64,000 nucleotides of DNA, taken from positions 186,001 through 250,000 of the forward strand of contig NZ_VEIY01000003.1 in the NCBI RefSeq assembly GCF_007680845.1. Direction: 5' to 3'. Every line of letters starts with the position of its first letter. Position 1 is the first letter of the stretch. The notes below the pieces were generated by a model, which worked only from the letters and a program-made list of their open reading frames with translations, did no database searches and had not been told where the DNA came from. The position numbers were made by a program, and so were the translations under genes. Source of the stretch: Curtobacterium pusillum (GTDB lineage: Bacteria; Actinomycetota; Actinomycetes; Actinomycetales; Microbacteriaceae). Below, piece by piece: positions 33,610-43,646 of the stretch.

Positions 33610-36600
33610 TCAACCACCGGTCACCTCCAGGATGCGGTTCCAGACCACGTCTCCGTCGGGGTCGAGCCCCTCGTCGACGGCCTGCTGTCGGGTCTCGAGG
33701 ACCGCCGCGTAGTCCCGCGGCAGCACCTTCACGAAGTCGCTCAGGTCTCCGGACTCGAGCAGTTCGGCCGCGAGCGCGGACCCGGTCTCCGCCGCGTGAC
33801 GGGCGAGCAGGTCGTTCACGATCTCGACGTCGGCACTGTCGAGCGGCTCGAGTCGGAGCTCACCCGAGGCGAGCGAGTCCGTGTTCACGTGCTCCTCGCG
33901 GAGTCCGCGGACGTAGGCCGTGCCACCGGACATGCCGGCGCCGAGGTTCCGACCCGTCTCGCCGAGGATGAGGGCGAGCCCGCCGGTCATGTACTCGAGC
34001 GCGTGGTCGCCCACGCCCTCGACGACCGCGGTCGCCCCGGAGTTGCGCACGAGGAACCGCTCCCCCACGATGCCGCGGATGAACATGCTCCCCTGCGTCG
34101 CCCCGTAGCCGATCACGTTACCGGCGATGACGTTCTGCGCCGGGTCGAAGCCGGAGCCCGCGTCCGGACGGACGATGATCTCGCCGCCGGAGAGGCCCTT
34201 GCCGACGTAGTCGTTGCTGTCGCCGACGAGCCGCAGGGTGATGCCGGACGGCAGGAAGGCGCCGAGCGACTGCCCGGCGGAACCACGCAGCGTGACGTCG
34301 ATCGAACCGGCCGGCAGTCCGTTCTCGCCGTGCCGCAGCGTGACCTCGTGCCCGAGCATCGTGCCGACCGCGCGCTCCGTGTTGCGGATCGGCAGGTCGA
34401 GCGCGATGGAGCCACCGTGCTCGAGCACGTCGGCCGTCTGCTGGATGAGCTGCACGTCGAAGTGCTGCTCGAGCTCGTGGTCCTGATCACGGTGGTGCCG
34501 GCGCGGCTCGTCGGCGCCGAACCGCGGCCCCTTGAGCACGGGTTCGAGGTCGAGCCCGGAGGCCTTCCAGTGCTCGACCGCGCGGTCCACGTCGAGGGCG
34601 TCGGCGTGGCCGATCGCCTCTTCGAGGGACCGGAAGCCGAGCTCGGCGAGGAGCTCGCGGACCTCCTGCGCGATGAACTCGAAGAAGTTGACGACGAACT
34701 CGGGCTTGCCGCTGAAGCGCTTGCGGAGCTCCGGGTTCTGCGTGGCGACCCCGACCGGGCACGTGTCGAGGTGGCAGACGCGCATCAGGATGCAGCCCTC
34801 GACCACGAGTGGCGCGGTCGCGAAGCCGTACTCTTCCGCGCCGAGCAGCGCGGCCACGACGACGTCGCGTCCGGTCTTCATCTGGCCGTCGACCTGCACC
34901 ACGACGCGGTCGCGCATGCCGTTCAGCATGAGCGTCTGCTGCGTCTCGGCGAGACCGATCTCCCACGGGGTCCCGGCGTGCTTGAGGGAGTTGAGCGGAG
35001 ACGCTCCGGTCCCGCCGTCGTGACCGGAGACCAGCACCACGTCGGCCAGGGCCTTCGTGACGCCGGCGGCCACGGCCCCGATGCCGGACTGGCTGACCAG
35101 CTTGACGTGGACGCGCGCCGACGGGTTGGCCCGCTTCACGTCGAAGATGAGCTGCTTGAGGTCTTCGATCGAGTAGATGTCGTGGTGCGGCGGCGGCGAG
35201 ATGAGGCCGACGCCCGCGGTGGCGTGGCGGGTCCGAGCGACCCACGGGTACACCTTCGTTGGGGGCAGCTGGCCGCCTTCGCCGGGCTTCGCACCCTGCG
35301 CCATCTTCAGCTGGATGTCCGTCGCGTGCGTCAGGTACATGCTCGTGACGCCGAACCGGCCGGAGGCGACCTGCTTGATGGCGCTCCGACGCTCGGGGTC
35401 GAGGAGCCGGTCGACGTCCTCGCCGCCCTCGCCCGTGTTCGACCGGCCGCCGAGACGGTTCATCGCGATCGCGAGGGTCTCGTGGGCTTCCTTCGAGATC
35501 GACCCGTACGACATCGCCCCGGTGTTGAACCGCTTGACGATCGACTCGATGGGCTCGACTTCGTCCAGGGGCACCGGCTTGCGGGCGCCCTTGGCGAAGC
35601 GGAAGAGCCCGCGGAGCGTCATCAGCTGCTCGGACTGGTCGTCGACGGCCTGCGAGTACTCGCGGAAGATGTCGTACCGGCGCGAGCGGGTGGCGTGCTG
35701 GAGCCGGAACACGGTGTCCGGGTTGAACAGGTGCGGCGGTCCTTCTCGACGCCACTGGTACTCACCGCCGGTCTGCAGCCGTTCGTGGGAGAGCACCGCG
35801 CCGTCCTGCGGGTACGCCTGCGCGTGCCGCTCGGCGTTCTCCTTCGCGATGACCTCGATCCCGACGCCGCCGAGGATCGACGACGTCCCGGTGAAGTACC
35901 GGTCGACGAACTCCTGGCTGAGCCCGACGGCCTCGAACGCCTGGGCGCCCGCGTAGCTCGACACCGTCGAGATGCCCATCTTGGACATGATCTTGAGCAC
36001 GCCCTTGCCGAGCGCCTTGATCACGTTCTTGACGGCCTGCTCCGGCGTGACGCCGGTGATCATGCCCTGACGGACGAGGATCTCGCAGGTCTCCATCGCG
36101 AGGTACGGGTTGATCGCCGAGGCGCCGTAGCCGATGAGCGTCGCGACGTGGTGGACCTCGCGCACGTCGCCGGCCTCGACGATGAGACCGACCTTCATGC
36201 GCTGCTCGGTGCGGATGAGGTGGTGGTGCACGGCGGCGAGCAGCAGGAGGCTCGGGACCGGCGCCTGTTCGGCGTTGCCGTCACGGTCGGACAGCACGAT
36301 GAACTGCTTGCCGGACTCGATCGCGGCGTCGACCTCGTCGCACACGGCGGCGATGCGCTTCTGCATCGCCTTCTTGCCCGCGTCGACCCGGTACAGGCCC
36401 TTGATCGTGACCGTCAGGTGACGACCGGACTCGGTCTCGAAGTGCTGGATCTTCGCGAGCTCGTCGTTGTCGATCACCGGGAAGTCGAGCGTGATCTGCC
36501 GCGCGTGCTCGGGCCCCGCGGTGAGGAGGTTGCGCTCCGGGCCGAGACCCATCCCCATCGACGTGATGACCTGCTCGCGGATCGAGTCCAGCGGCGGGTT

Positions 36601-38208
36601 CGTCACCTGCGCGAACTGCTGCGTGAAGTAGTCGAACAGCAGCCGGGGCCGGTCGGAGAGCACGGCGATCGGGGTGTCCGAACCCATCGCACCGAGCGGC
36701 TCCGCGCCGGTCTGCGCCATCGGGCGGAGGAGGATGCGGACCTCTTCCTCGGTGTAGCCGAACGCGCGCTGGCGGCGGGTCACCGAAGCGGGAGTGTGCA
36801 CGATGTGCTCGCGGTCGGGCAGGTCGCCGAGGTTGATGCGGCCGGCGTCGAGCCACTCGCCCCAGGGGCCCGAGGTCGCGAGCTCGCGCTTGACCTCGTC
36901 GTCCTCGATGATCCGGCCGGCCTCGGTGTCCACGAGGAACATCCGTCCGGGACGCAGGCGGCCCTTGCGCACCACCTTCTCGGCGGGGACGTCGATGACG
37001 CCCGTCTCGGAGCCCATCACGATGAGGCCGTCGTCGGTGACCAGGAACCGGCCGGGACGGAGACCGTTGCGGTCGAGCGTGGCGCCGACGAGGGAACCGT
37101 CGGTGAACGTGATGGCGGCGGGGCCGTCCCACGGCTCCATGAGCATCGAGTGGTACTCGTAGAACGCCCGGAGTTCCGGGTCCATCCCGACCTGGTTCTC
37201 CCACGCCTCGGGGACCATCATCGACACGGCGTGCGGGAGCGACCGGCCGGTGAGCGTCAGGAGCTCGAGGACCTCGTCGAAGGACGCCGAGTCGCTCGCC
37301 CCGGGGCTGACGATTGGCAGCAGCGGTGCCATGTCGCCGAGGAGCTCGCTCTGCAACTGCGACTGGCGCGCGCGCATCCAGTTGCGGTTGCCGCGGACGG
37401 TGTTGATCTCGCCATTGTGCGCCAGCGTGCGGAACGGCTGTGCGAGCGGCCACGACGGGAAGGTGTTCGTGGAGTACCGCGAGTGCACGATCGCGAGCTT
37501 CGACGCGAAGCGCTCGTCGCTGAGGTCCGGGTAGAACGGCTCGAGCTGGAGCGTCGTGACCATGCCCTTGTAGACCATGGTCCGGCTCGACAGCGACATG
37601 AAGTAGACCTCGGAGTCGTGCTCGGCACGCTTCCGGAGTCGGAACGCCTGGCGGTCGAGCGCGATCCCGCTCCAGGACGCACCGTGCACGTCGTGCCGGA
37701 TCGACGCGACGAAGAGCTGCTCGAACGCGGGCATCGCCGCGCGTGCCAGCGTGCCGAGGACGTCCGGCCGCACCGGGACCTCGCGCCAGCCGAGCACGCG
37801 CAGTCCTTCTTCGCGCGCGAGACGCTCGACGGCGCCCTTCACGGCGTGCCGCTCGTCGTCCGAGACGGGCAGGTAGGCAGTCCCGACGGCGTACTCGCCC
37901 GCCGCGGGCAGGTCGAAGGGGACCTCGCTGCGGAAGAACTCGTCCGGCACCTGGCAGAGGATGCCCGCGCCGTCACCGGTGCCCGCGTCGGACCCGACGG
38001 CGCCGCGGTGCTCGAGGTTCCGGAGCGCACCGAGCGCCGCGTCGACGATGTCGTGCCCGGCCGTCCCGCGGAGCGTCGCGACCATCGCGAGGCCGCAGGC
38101 GTCCTTCTCGTTCGCGGGGTCGTACAGACCGGCCGCGTCCGGGATCGCGGAGAACCGACGGTGCGGCGGCACGAGTGCCGCTGGGGACTGGGGTGGCTGG
38201 AGCGCCAT
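33610..38208 (-). CDS. gltB: Glutamate synthase large subunit
   Basis: 1532-residue GOGAT subunit forming two glutamates from glutamine and 2-oxoglutarate. A 37-residue propeptide precedes Cys38 ([11 protein letters not shown]), the glutaminase nucleophile expected to be exposed by processing. The central FMN barrel and 3Fe-4S motif follow ([12 protein letters not shown], spacing C-x5-C-x4-C, as in known GltB). The C-terminal beta-helix domain has GGTAYVRG-type repeats. It lies downstream of lgt with a 206-bp gap, which likely contains its promoter. Confidence 0.98.
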   Translation of the reverse strand: MALQPPQSPAALVPPHRRFSAIPDAAGLYDPANEKDACGLAMVATLRGTAGHDIVDAALGALRNLEHRGAVGSDAGTGDGAGILCQVPDEFFRSEVPFDLPAAGEYAVGTAYLPVSDDERHAVKGAVERLAREEGLRVLGWREVPVRPDVLGTLARAAMPAFEQLFVASIRHDVHGASWSGIALDRQAFRLRKRAEHDSEVYFMSLSSRTMVYKGMVTTLQLEPFYPDLSDERFASKLAIVHSRYSTNTFPSWPLAQPFRTLAHNGEINTVRGNRNWMRARQSQLQSELLGDMAPLLPIVSPGASDSASFDEVLELLTLTGRSLPHAVSMMVPEAWENQVGMDPELRAFYEYHSMLMEPWDGPAAITFTDGSLVGATLDRNGLRPGRFLVTDDGLIVMGSETGVIDVPAEKVVRKGRLRPGRMFLVDTEAGRIIEDDEVKRELATSGPWGEWLDAGRINLGDLPDREHIVHTPASVTRRQRAFGYTEEEVRILLRPMAQTGAEPLGAMGSDTPIAVLSDRPRLLFDYFTQQFAQVTNPPLDSIREQVITSMGMGLGPERNLLTAGPEHARQITLDFPVIDNDELAKIQHFETESGRHLTVTIKGLYRVDAGKKAMQKRIAAVCDEVDAAIESGKQFIVLSDRDGNAEQAPVPSLLLLAAVHHHLIRTEQRMKVGLIVEAGDVREVHHVATLIGYGASAINPYLAMETCEILVRQGMITGVTPEQAVKNVIKALGKGVLKIMSKMGISTVSSYAGAQAFEAVGLSQEFVDRYFTGTSSILGGVGIEVIAKENAERHAQAYPQDGAVLSHERLQTGGEYQWRREGPPHLFNPDTVFRLQHATRSRRYDIFREYSQAVDDQSEQLMTLRGLFRFAKGARKPVPLDEVEPIESIVKRFNTGAMSYGSISKEAHETLAIAMNRLGGRSNTGEGGEDVDRLLDPERRSAIKQVASGRFGVTSMYLTHATDIQLKMAQGAKPGEGGQLPPTKVYPWVARTRHATAGVGLISPPPHHDIYSIEDLKQLIFDVKRANPSARVHVKLVSQSGIGAVAAGVTKALADVVLVSGHDGGTGASPLNSLKHAGTPWEIGLAETQQTLMLNGMRDRVVVQVDGQMKTGRDVVVAALLGAEEYGFATAPLVVEGCILMRVCHLDTCPVGVATQNPELRKRFSGKPEFVVNFFEFIAQEVRELLAELGFRSLEEAIGHADALDVDRAVEHWKASGLDLEPVLKGPRFGADEPRRHHRDQDHELEQHFDVQLIQQTADVLEHGGSIALDLPIRNTERAVGTMLGHEVTLRHGENGLPAGSIDVTLRGSAGQSLGAFLPSGITLRLVGDSNDYVGKGLSGGEIIVRPDAGSGFDPAQNVIAGNVIGYGATQGSMFIRGIVGERFLVRNSGATAVVEGVGDHALEYMTGGLALILGETGRNLGAGMSGGTAYVRGLREEHVNTDSLASGELRLEPLDSADVEIVNDLLARHAAETGSALAAELLESGDLSDFVKVLPRDYAAVLETRQQAVDEGLDPDGDVVWNRILEVTGG

Positions 38209-38372
38209 GGGGAACCGTCCTCACGAGGAAGTGGAACAGGGACAGCGGTGGCCCGGTGGTGCGTTCCGCGACGCCCGGGCGGGATGGTGCCCGTGCCCGC
38301 CGACAGTGCGTTGCGCTGTCTGCGTGCGGTCTCGGTCCCGGTTCGTGACGGGCCCCGAGGGACGACTGGCTC

Positions 38373-38399
38373 GTGTGAACGATTCGGGATCGGTCACAC
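38373..38399. terminator. Hairpin between lgt and gltB
   Basis: GTGTGAACGAT and ATCGGTCACAC are inverses except for one base, with a 5-nt loop. The structure starts 16 bp past the lgt stop. It is most simply an lgt terminator, but near-palindromic 27-bp symmetry upstream of gltB also fits a regulator-binding site. The rest of 38209-38414 shows nothing else I can name. Confidence 0.5.
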
Positions 38400-38414
38400 C
38401 GGGAGGGGTGCTCC

Positions 38415-39410
38415 CTAGGCGCGGCCAGTCGCGGTGGTGACCGGATCGGGGGCCGTGACTGCCGCCGGAGCGTCGTCGTCGGTCTCCGACCAGGTGTCGT
38501 CCGAGTCTACATCGGACTTCGAGCGCGGCTCGCGACCCGGGAGGTACGGGCTGGGTTCCCGGCCGACGTGCCGCTTCGACTGCACCAGGAAGATGATGAT
38601 CCCGAGCAGGATCGCGGCGAAGGACATCCACACGTTCGTCCGGATGCCGAAGAAGGTCTCGCTCGTGTCGACGCGGATCGACTCGAGGACGGACCGGCCG
38701 GCGCCGTACCAGATGAGGTAGAGCGCCAGGACCTTGCCCCACTGCAGGCGGAACTTCCGGTCGAGCAGCAGGATCAGGACCACGCCGAGGACGTTCCAGA
38801 TGATCTCGTAGAGGAAGGTCGGGTGGAAGAGCGTGCCCTCGGGCAGGCCCTTCGGGTAGGCGGCGTTCGACGACTCGATCTGCAGGCCCCACGGCAGGCT
38901 GGTCGGCATGCCGAACAGCTCGTGGTTGAAGTAGTTGCCGAGCCGGCCGAAGGCCTGCGCGAGCAGCACGCCCGGCACGACCGCGTCGATGAACGCGGTG
39001 AAGCGCAGACCGACCTGGCGGCAGCCGATGTAGGCGCCGACCGAGCCGAGGATCAGCGCGCCGAAGATCGCGAGGCCGCCTTCCCAGATGTAGAGGAAGG
39101 ACAGCGGGTCCCGTCCGGGACCGAAGTAGTCGCTGACGTGCGTGAACACGTGGAAGAGCCGACCGCCGATGATGCCGGCCGGGACCGCCCAGATCGCGAT
39201 GTCGATGATGATCCAGCGCTCGACGCCCCGGGCGTTGAGCCGCCGGTTCGCGAGGATCACCGCGGCGACGATCCCGAGCAGGATGCAGATCGCGTAGGCG
39301 TGGATGCGGAAGTCGAGCGGCAGCGACCAGCCGAACACGTCGCGCAGCCAGGCCGTGAGGTCGAAGTACTGCCAGGCCGTGCTCGGGCTCGGGATGCTCA
39401 GGAGGGGCAT
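38415..39410 (-). CDS. lgt: Prolipoprotein diacylglyceryl transferase
   Basis: 331-residue membrane enzyme adding diacylglycerol to the lipobox Cys of lipoproteins. About seven hydrophobic segments are visible. Family motifs include RIHAYAICILLGIV near residue 35, the PAGIIGGRLFHV segment near 77 and the Lgt signature GRLGNYFNHELFG. The C-terminal 50 residues are a charged, Asp-rich cytoplasmic tail. It is placed after trpA, as often in actinobacteria, and would modify lipoproteins such as the sugar-binding protein at 57.2 kb. Confidence 0.96.
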   Translation of the reverse strand: MPLLSIPSPSTAWQYFDLTAWLRDVFGWSLPLDFRIHAYAICILLGIVAAVILANRRLNARGVERWIIIDIAIWAVPAGIIGGRLFHVFTHVSDYFGPGRDPLSFLYIWEGGLAIFGALILGSVGAYIGCRQVGLRFTAFIDAVVPGVLLAQAFGRLGNYFNHELFGMPTSLPWGLQIESSNAAYPKGLPEGTLFHPTFLYEIIWNVLGVVLILLLDRKFRLQWGKVLALYLIWYGAGRSVLESIRVDTSETFFGIRTNVWMSFAAILLGIIIFLVQSKRHVGREPSPYLPGREPRSKSDVDSDDTWSETDDDAPAAVTAPDPVTTATGRA

Positions 39411-39532
39411 GGAGGTGCTGTCGCCTTTCGGTGCTGGCTGGGCGGTGCCGACGTGTCGTCGGACCCGCTCACTGTAGCGCGGGACGTGGCCGCGTCAGGA
39501 ACCGAGGGACCGGTCCTGTGGAAACCGTGATG

Positions 39533-40342
39533 TCAGCGGCGCGCGGCGCCGGTGGTGAGGTCGGCCGCGCGGTCGGCGACACCCTGGACGCCGAGGTCGG
39601 CCAGTGCGCGGACGAACGCCGACCCGATGATCGCGCCGTCGGCGTACTCGAGCACCTCGCCGACCTGTTCGGCCGTCGAGATGCCGAGGCCCACGCAGGT
39701 CCGCTCGACGCCCGCGTCACGCAGCCGGGACACGACCGTTCGCGCGGCGACGTCGACGCCGGCACGGGCACCGGTGACGCCCATGGTGGACACCGCGTAG
39801 ACGAAGCCGCGGCTCGACTCGACCGCCTGGCGCATGCGCGCGTCGGTCGACGACGGAGCAGCGAGGAAGACGCGGTCGAGACCGGTGCGCTCGGAGGAGG
39901 CGATCCACTCCGCGCCCTCGTCCGGGACGAGGTCCGGCGTGATGAGGCCGGCGGCACCGGCGGCGACGAGGTCGTCGGCGAAGCGGTCCACGCCGTACCG
40001 GAGCACGGGGTTCCAGTAGGTCATCACCAGCACGGGGACGTCCGCGCGCTCGGTGATCTGGTGCACGGCGTCGAACACCTGCGCGACGCGGAACCCGTTC
40101 GCCAGGCTCTCCTCCGCCGCACGCTGGATGACCGGGCCGTCCATCACGGGGTCGGAGTAGGGCAGCCCGAGCTCGATGACGTCGACGCCGTTCTCGGCCA
40201 GCGCCACGGCGGCGTCCACGCTCGTCTGCACGTCGGGGTAGCCGGCGGGGAGGTACCCGACGACGGCGCCCGCGCGCTCGGCGTTGGCCGCGTCGATCGT
40301 CGCCGCGACCGTCCGGTTCGTGTTCGTCTGCTCAGTGGTCAC
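39533..40342 (-). CDS. trpA: Tryptophan synthase alpha chain
   Basis: 269-residue TIM barrel that splits indole-3-glycerol phosphate. Catalytic Glu and Asp lie in [16 protein letters not shown] near residues 50-65. The phosphate-site segments [10 protein letters not shown] and CVGLGIST follow. The GTG start overlaps the trpB stop (GTGA), which fits the obligate alpha-beta complex. No trpF or trpD is in the window; in many actinobacteria HisA/PriA covers the TrpF step. Confidence 0.97.
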   Translation of the reverse strand: MTTEQTNTNRTVAATIDAANAERAGAVVGYLPAGYPDVQTSVDAAVALAENGVDVIELGLPYSDPVMDGPVIQRAAEESLANGFRVAQVFDAVHQITERADVPVLVMTYWNPVLRYGVDRFADDLVAAGAAGLITPDLVPDEGAEWIASSERTGLDRVFLAAPSSTDARMRQAVESSRGFVYAVSTMGVTGARAGVDVAARTVVSRLRDAGVERTCVGLGISTAEQVGEVLEYADGAIIGSAFVRALADLGVQGVADRAADLTTGAARR

Positions 40343-41553
40343 AGCTGCACCGCGTTCTCGTCGAGGATGCCGAAGTAGCGACTCGCGGACGCGACGTCCT
40401 TGTCGCCGCGGCCGGACAGGGAGACGAGGACGACGCCCTCGGGGCCGAGCTCCTTGCCGAGCTTGATCGCACCGGCGAGGGCGTGCGACGACTCGATCGC
40501 CGGCAGGATGCCCTCGGTGCGGCTGAGCAGGCGGAACGCCTCCATCGCCTCGGCGTCGGTGATCGGCTCGTACTTCGCGCGCCCGATCGACGCCAGGTAC
40601 GCGTGCTCCGGCCCGACGCTCGGGTAGTCCAGCCCGGCGGAGATGCTGTGGCTCTCGATCGTCTGACCGTCTTCGTCCTGCATGAGGTACGACTTCGTGC
40701 CCTGCAGCACGCCGGTCCGACCGAGGGAGATGCTTGCGGCGTGCCGACCGGTCTCGATGCCGTCGCCGCCGGCCTCGAAGCCGTGCAGTGCGACGGACTC
40801 GTCGTCGAGGAACGCCTCGAAGATCCCCATCGCGTTCGAGCCGCCGCCGACGCACGCGGCCACGGCGTCGGGCAGTCGACCGACCCGGTCGAGCACCTGC
40901 TGACGTGCCTCTTCGCCGATGACCTTGTGGAACTCGCGGACCATCTCCGGGAACGGGTGCGGTCCGGCGACGGTGCCGAGCAGGTAGTGCGTCGACTCGA
41001 CGTTGGCGACCCAGTCGCGGAGGGCGTCGTTGATCGCGTCCTTCAGCGTGCGGGAACCGGTCTCGACGGGGATCACTTCCGCGCCGAGCAGCCGCATCCG
41101 AGCGACGTTGAGGGCCTGGCGCTCGGTGTCGACCGCGCCCATGTAGACGACGCAGTCCATGCCGAACAGCGCTGCGGCCGTGGCCGTCGCGACCCCGTGC
41201 TGGCCGGCACCGGTCTCGGCGATAAGGCGGGTCTTGCCGAGCCGCTTCGCCACGAGCGCCTGGCCGAGCACGTTGTTGATCTTGTGCGACCCGGTGTGGT
41301 TGAGGTCTTCGCGCTTCAGGATGATGCGGGCGCCGCCGGCGTGCTTGGCGAACCGGGGCGCTTCGGTGATGATCGACGGCCGACCGGTGTAGTCGCGCTG
41401 GAGCGTGTCGAGTTCCTCGCGGAAGGCCGGGTCGGCCCAGGCCTCGCGGAAGGCTGCCTCGAGTTCGTCGAGCGCGAGGACGAGCGACTCGGGGACGAAG
41501 CGTCCGCCGAAGTCGCCGAAGTACGGCCCGTGCAGGTCACGGAGTGAAGTCAC
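40339..41553 (-). CDS. trpB: Tryptophan synthase beta chain
   Basis: 404-residue PLP enzyme joining indole and serine. The PLP Lys lies in [14 protein letters not shown] near residue 95, the carboxylate-binding ETGAGQHG near 118 and the phosphate loop GGGSNAMG near 240. The start is ATG 41553. The 170 bp separating it from trpC are largely a 23-bp minisatellite, the only large gap in an otherwise tightly packed trp block. Confidence 0.97.
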   Translation of the reverse strand: MTSLRDLHGPYFGDFGGRFVPESLVLALDELEAAFREAWADPAFREELDTLQRDYTGRPSIITEAPRFAKHAGGARIILKREDLNHTGSHKINNVLGQALVAKRLGKTRLIAETGAGQHGVATATAAALFGMDCVVYMGAVDTERQALNVARMRLLGAEVIPVETGSRTLKDAINDALRDWVANVESTHYLLGTVAGPHPFPEMVREFHKVIGEEARQQVLDRVGRLPDAVAACVGGGSNAMGIFEAFLDDESVALHGFEAGGDGIETGRHAASISLGRTGVLQGTKSYLMQDEDGQTIESHSISAGLDYPSVGPEHAYLASIGRAKYEPITDAEAMEAFRLLSRTEGILPAIESSHALAGAIKLGKELGPEGVVLVSLSGRGDKDVASASRYFGILDENAVQL

Positions 41554-41567
41554 GATGTGTCTCCCGG

Positions 41568-41706
41568 ACGAGCCCGGCGAACCGAGCGGGACGAGCCCGG
41601 CGAACCGAGCGGGACGAGCCCGGCGAACCGAGCGGGACGAGCCCGGCGGACCGGGCGGGACGAGCCCGGCGGACCGGACTGGGACGAGCCCGGCGGACCG
41701 AGCGGG
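41568..41706. repeat. 23-bp minisatellite, six units, in the trpC-trpB gap
   Basis: Unit ACGAGCCCGGCGAACCGAGCGGG is repeated head to tail from 41568. The first three copies are identical; the next three carry GGACC variants, and the fifth is one base longer. It ends 15 bp upstream of the trpB ATG and covers most of the trpC-trpB gap. There are no spacers, so it is not a CRISPR array. Confidence 0.95.
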
Positions 41707-41723
41707 ATGGGTGGACGCCGCCG

Positions 41724-42518
41724 TCAGCCGCGGTCGCCGGCCGCGATGAAGGACGCGAGCGTGGCGGCAGGGTCCTCGCCCGTCACGAGCGCCTCCCCCA
41801 CCAGGACGACGTCCGCACCCGCAGCGCGGTAGTGGGCGACGTCGTCCGGACCGGCGACGGCGGACTCGGCCACGCGCACGACCCCGGCGGGGATGCGGTC
41901 GGCGAGGGAGCCGAACAGGTCGCGGTCGAGCGAGAAGTCGGTCAGGTCCCGGGCGTTGACCCCGAGGATCCGGGCGCCGGCGTCGATCCCGCGGGCGAGT
42001 TCGTCCGCCGAGTGCGCCTCGACCAGGACCCGCATGCCGAGCTCTTCCGCCAGCGTGTGCAGTTCGACGAGCTGCTGCTGTTCGAGCGCCGCCACGATGA
42101 GCAGCACCAGGTCGGCACCGGACGCCCGGGCCTCGATCACCTGGTACGGGTCGGCGATGAAGTCCTTGCGCAGGACCGGCACACCGACGCGCGCCTTGAC
42201 GGCTTCGAGGTCGGCGAGGGTGCCGAGGAACTTGCGCCCCTCGGTGAGCACGCTGATCGTCGAGGCACCGCCGCGCTCGTACTCCCCCGCGAGGGCGGCG
42301 GGGTCCGCGATGGTGGCCATCGAGCCGCGGGACGGACTGGCGCGCTTGACCTCGGCGAGGATCTTCACGCGGTCGCCGGGGGCCAGGAACTCGAGCGCGT
42401 CCAACGGGGACGCCACACGGTCGAGGTCGCGTTCGACGTCCGAGTACGGACGGTCGATGCGACGGGCGGCGGCGTCCTCGAGCGCGCCCGCGACGAGGGT
42501 CTCGAGCACGTTCGGCAT
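41724..42518 (-). CDS. trpC: Indole-3-glycerol-phosphate synthase
   Basis: 264-residue TIM barrel catalysing ring closure in tryptophan synthesis. Active-site motifs are [15 protein letters not shown] near residue 53 (catalytic Lys and substrate-binding Ser), [13 protein letters not shown] near 116 and ILGVNARDL near 185. It starts 7 bp after the small HGxxPAAW-type membrane-protein gene. Confidence 0.97.
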   Translation of the reverse strand: MPNVLETLVAGALEDAAARRIDRPYSDVERDLDRVASPLDALEFLAPGDRVKILAEVKRASPSRGSMATIADPAALAGEYERGGASTISVLTEGRKFLGTLADLEAVKARVGVPVLRKDFIADPYQVIEARASGADLVLLIVAALEQQQLVELHTLAEELGMRVLVEAHSADELARGIDAGARILGVNARDLTDFSLDRDLFGSLADRIPAGVVRVAESAVAGPDDVAHYRAAGADVVLVGEALVTGEDPAATLASFIAAGDRG

Positions 42519-42525
42519 GTCGGAC

Positions 42526-42765
42526 CTACTCGGCGTGGTGCTTGGGGACGAACTTCGGGCCGTCGACGCCGTAGCCGGCCTTCTTCATGACGGCACCGAC
42601 GATGAGGCCGACGAGCACGACGGCTGCGGAGGCCCAGACGCCCGCTGCCACGTCGAACCAGAAGAACAGCGTGCCGGCCGCGAATCCGATCAACATGATC
42701 ACGACGGCGGTCCAGGCTGCCGGCGAGTGGCCTTCGCCGAGTTCTGCGGGCTCAGTGTTGCTCAC
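42526..42765 (-). CDS. Small trp-locus membrane protein (HGxxPAAW type)
   Basis: 79 residues with a GHSPAAWTAV motif at 12-21 and two hydrophobic helices (about 18-36 and 41-61), ending in basic residues. This matches the short actinobacterial HGxxPAAW proteins encoded next to trpC. Its function is unknown. GTG 42765 overlaps the stop of the preceding membrane protein. Confidence 0.85.
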   Translation of the reverse strand: MSNTEPAELGEGHSPAAWTAVVIMLIGFAAGTLFFWFDVAAGVWASAAVVLVGLIVGAVMKKAGYGVDGPKFVPKHHAE

Positions 42766-43646
42766 GGTGCTCCTCGTTCTGCTCCGGCGCCGTCGTTCGA
42801 CCGGCGTCCCGTCGATCCTACCGGGTCATCCCCGGACACCCCGGCACCACCGGACGCCCCGGCACCACCGGACACCCCGGCACCACCGGACACCCCGGCA
42901 CCACCGGACGCCCCGGCACCACCGGAGGCCCCGGCACCACCGGACACCCCCGCGTCGCCGGCCACCCCGGCACCGCCGGACACCCCGGCACCACCGGACG
43001 CGCCGGCCTCGCCGGCCTCGCCGGGCTCCACCGCCGGCCCCGCCGTCGGGTCCACGCCCGCGCTGAGGTCGTCCCAGTCCACGACCGCGTCCCGCACCAC
43101 CGGCGCAGCCGCCCGCGCATCGGCAGCAGCACCGGCCGTCGCGGCCCCGTACTTGCGGCTCGGGCCCGGCCACGACCGCTGCACGACGAGCGCCACCACA
43201 CCGAGCAGGACCGCGAGCACGCCGCCCACGATCCCGACGACCGGCCACGCCGACACGTCCACGCTCGACACGGCACGGCGCACCGCCGAGAGGTCGCTGA
43301 CCCCCGCGACGTCGCCCACCGCGCCCTTCGCTGCGGCGACCGGGTCGGCCAGGGCCGTGATGCCGGACACGACCACGCCGAGGCCGAGCAGGACCTCGAC
43401 GCACGCGAGCACGATGCGGACGACCCCGCCCGCGATCGTCATCGCCAGGAACAGCGCGAGGCTCGCGATCGCCAGGGCCGTGTACTGCGGCACCGCGGCC
43501 GCACCGTCCGCGTCGACCTTCGAGGTCACGGCGGCACCGGCGTGCAGGTGGACGGTGAACCACGTCTGGGTCCACGACAGCATGATGATGCCGGCGACGA
43601 TCAGGCCAGCGACGACGACGAGGGGGCGGGAGCGGCGGGCGGTCAC
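42762..43646 (-). CDS. Tryptophan-operon-associated membrane protein
   Basis: 294 residues, starting with GTG that overlaps the trpE stop. Four hydrophobic segments occur in the first 165 residues (from PLVVVAGLIVAGIIMLSW to the second half VVGIVGGVLAVLLGVVALVV). This matches the actinobacterial trp-operon membrane protein family (TIGR02234 type), of unknown function. The C-terminal third is a hexapeptide-repeat tail (GGAGVS/GGAGAS, about residues 205-275) encoded by an 18-bp minisatellite. The tail is not a family feature that I know of. Confidence 0.88.
   Translation of the reverse strand: MTARRSRPLVVVAGLIVAGIIMLSWTQTWFTVHLHAGAAVTSKVDADGAAAVPQYTALAIASLALFLAMTIAGGVVRIVLACVEVLLGLGVVVSGITALADPVAAAKGAVGDVAGVSDLSAVRRAVSSVDVSAWPVVGIVGGVLAVLLGVVALVVQRSWPGPSRKYGAATAGAAADARAAAPVVRDAVVDWDDLSAGVDPTAGPAVEPGEAGEAGASGGAGVSGGAGVAGDAGVSGGAGASGGAGASGGAGVSGGAGVSGGAGASGGAGVSGDDPVGSTGRRSNDGAGAERGAP
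42837..42962. repeat. 18-bp minisatellite inside the trp membrane-protein gene
   Basis: Seven nearly perfect units of CACCCCGGCACCACCGGA, followed by more degenerate copies to about 43020. The period is a multiple of three, so copy-number change would keep the frame and only alter the length of the Gly/Ala-rich tail. Confidence 0.9.

Noticed and set aside
33574-38418. A 1614-residue plus-strand open frame
   Set aside because: It lies exactly antisense to gltB, whose protein is fully recognisable. The sense frame explains the sequence.
41568-41706. Possible CRISPR array in the trp gap
   Set aside because: The 23-bp units are directly adjacent without spacers and no cas gene is present, so it is a minisatellite.
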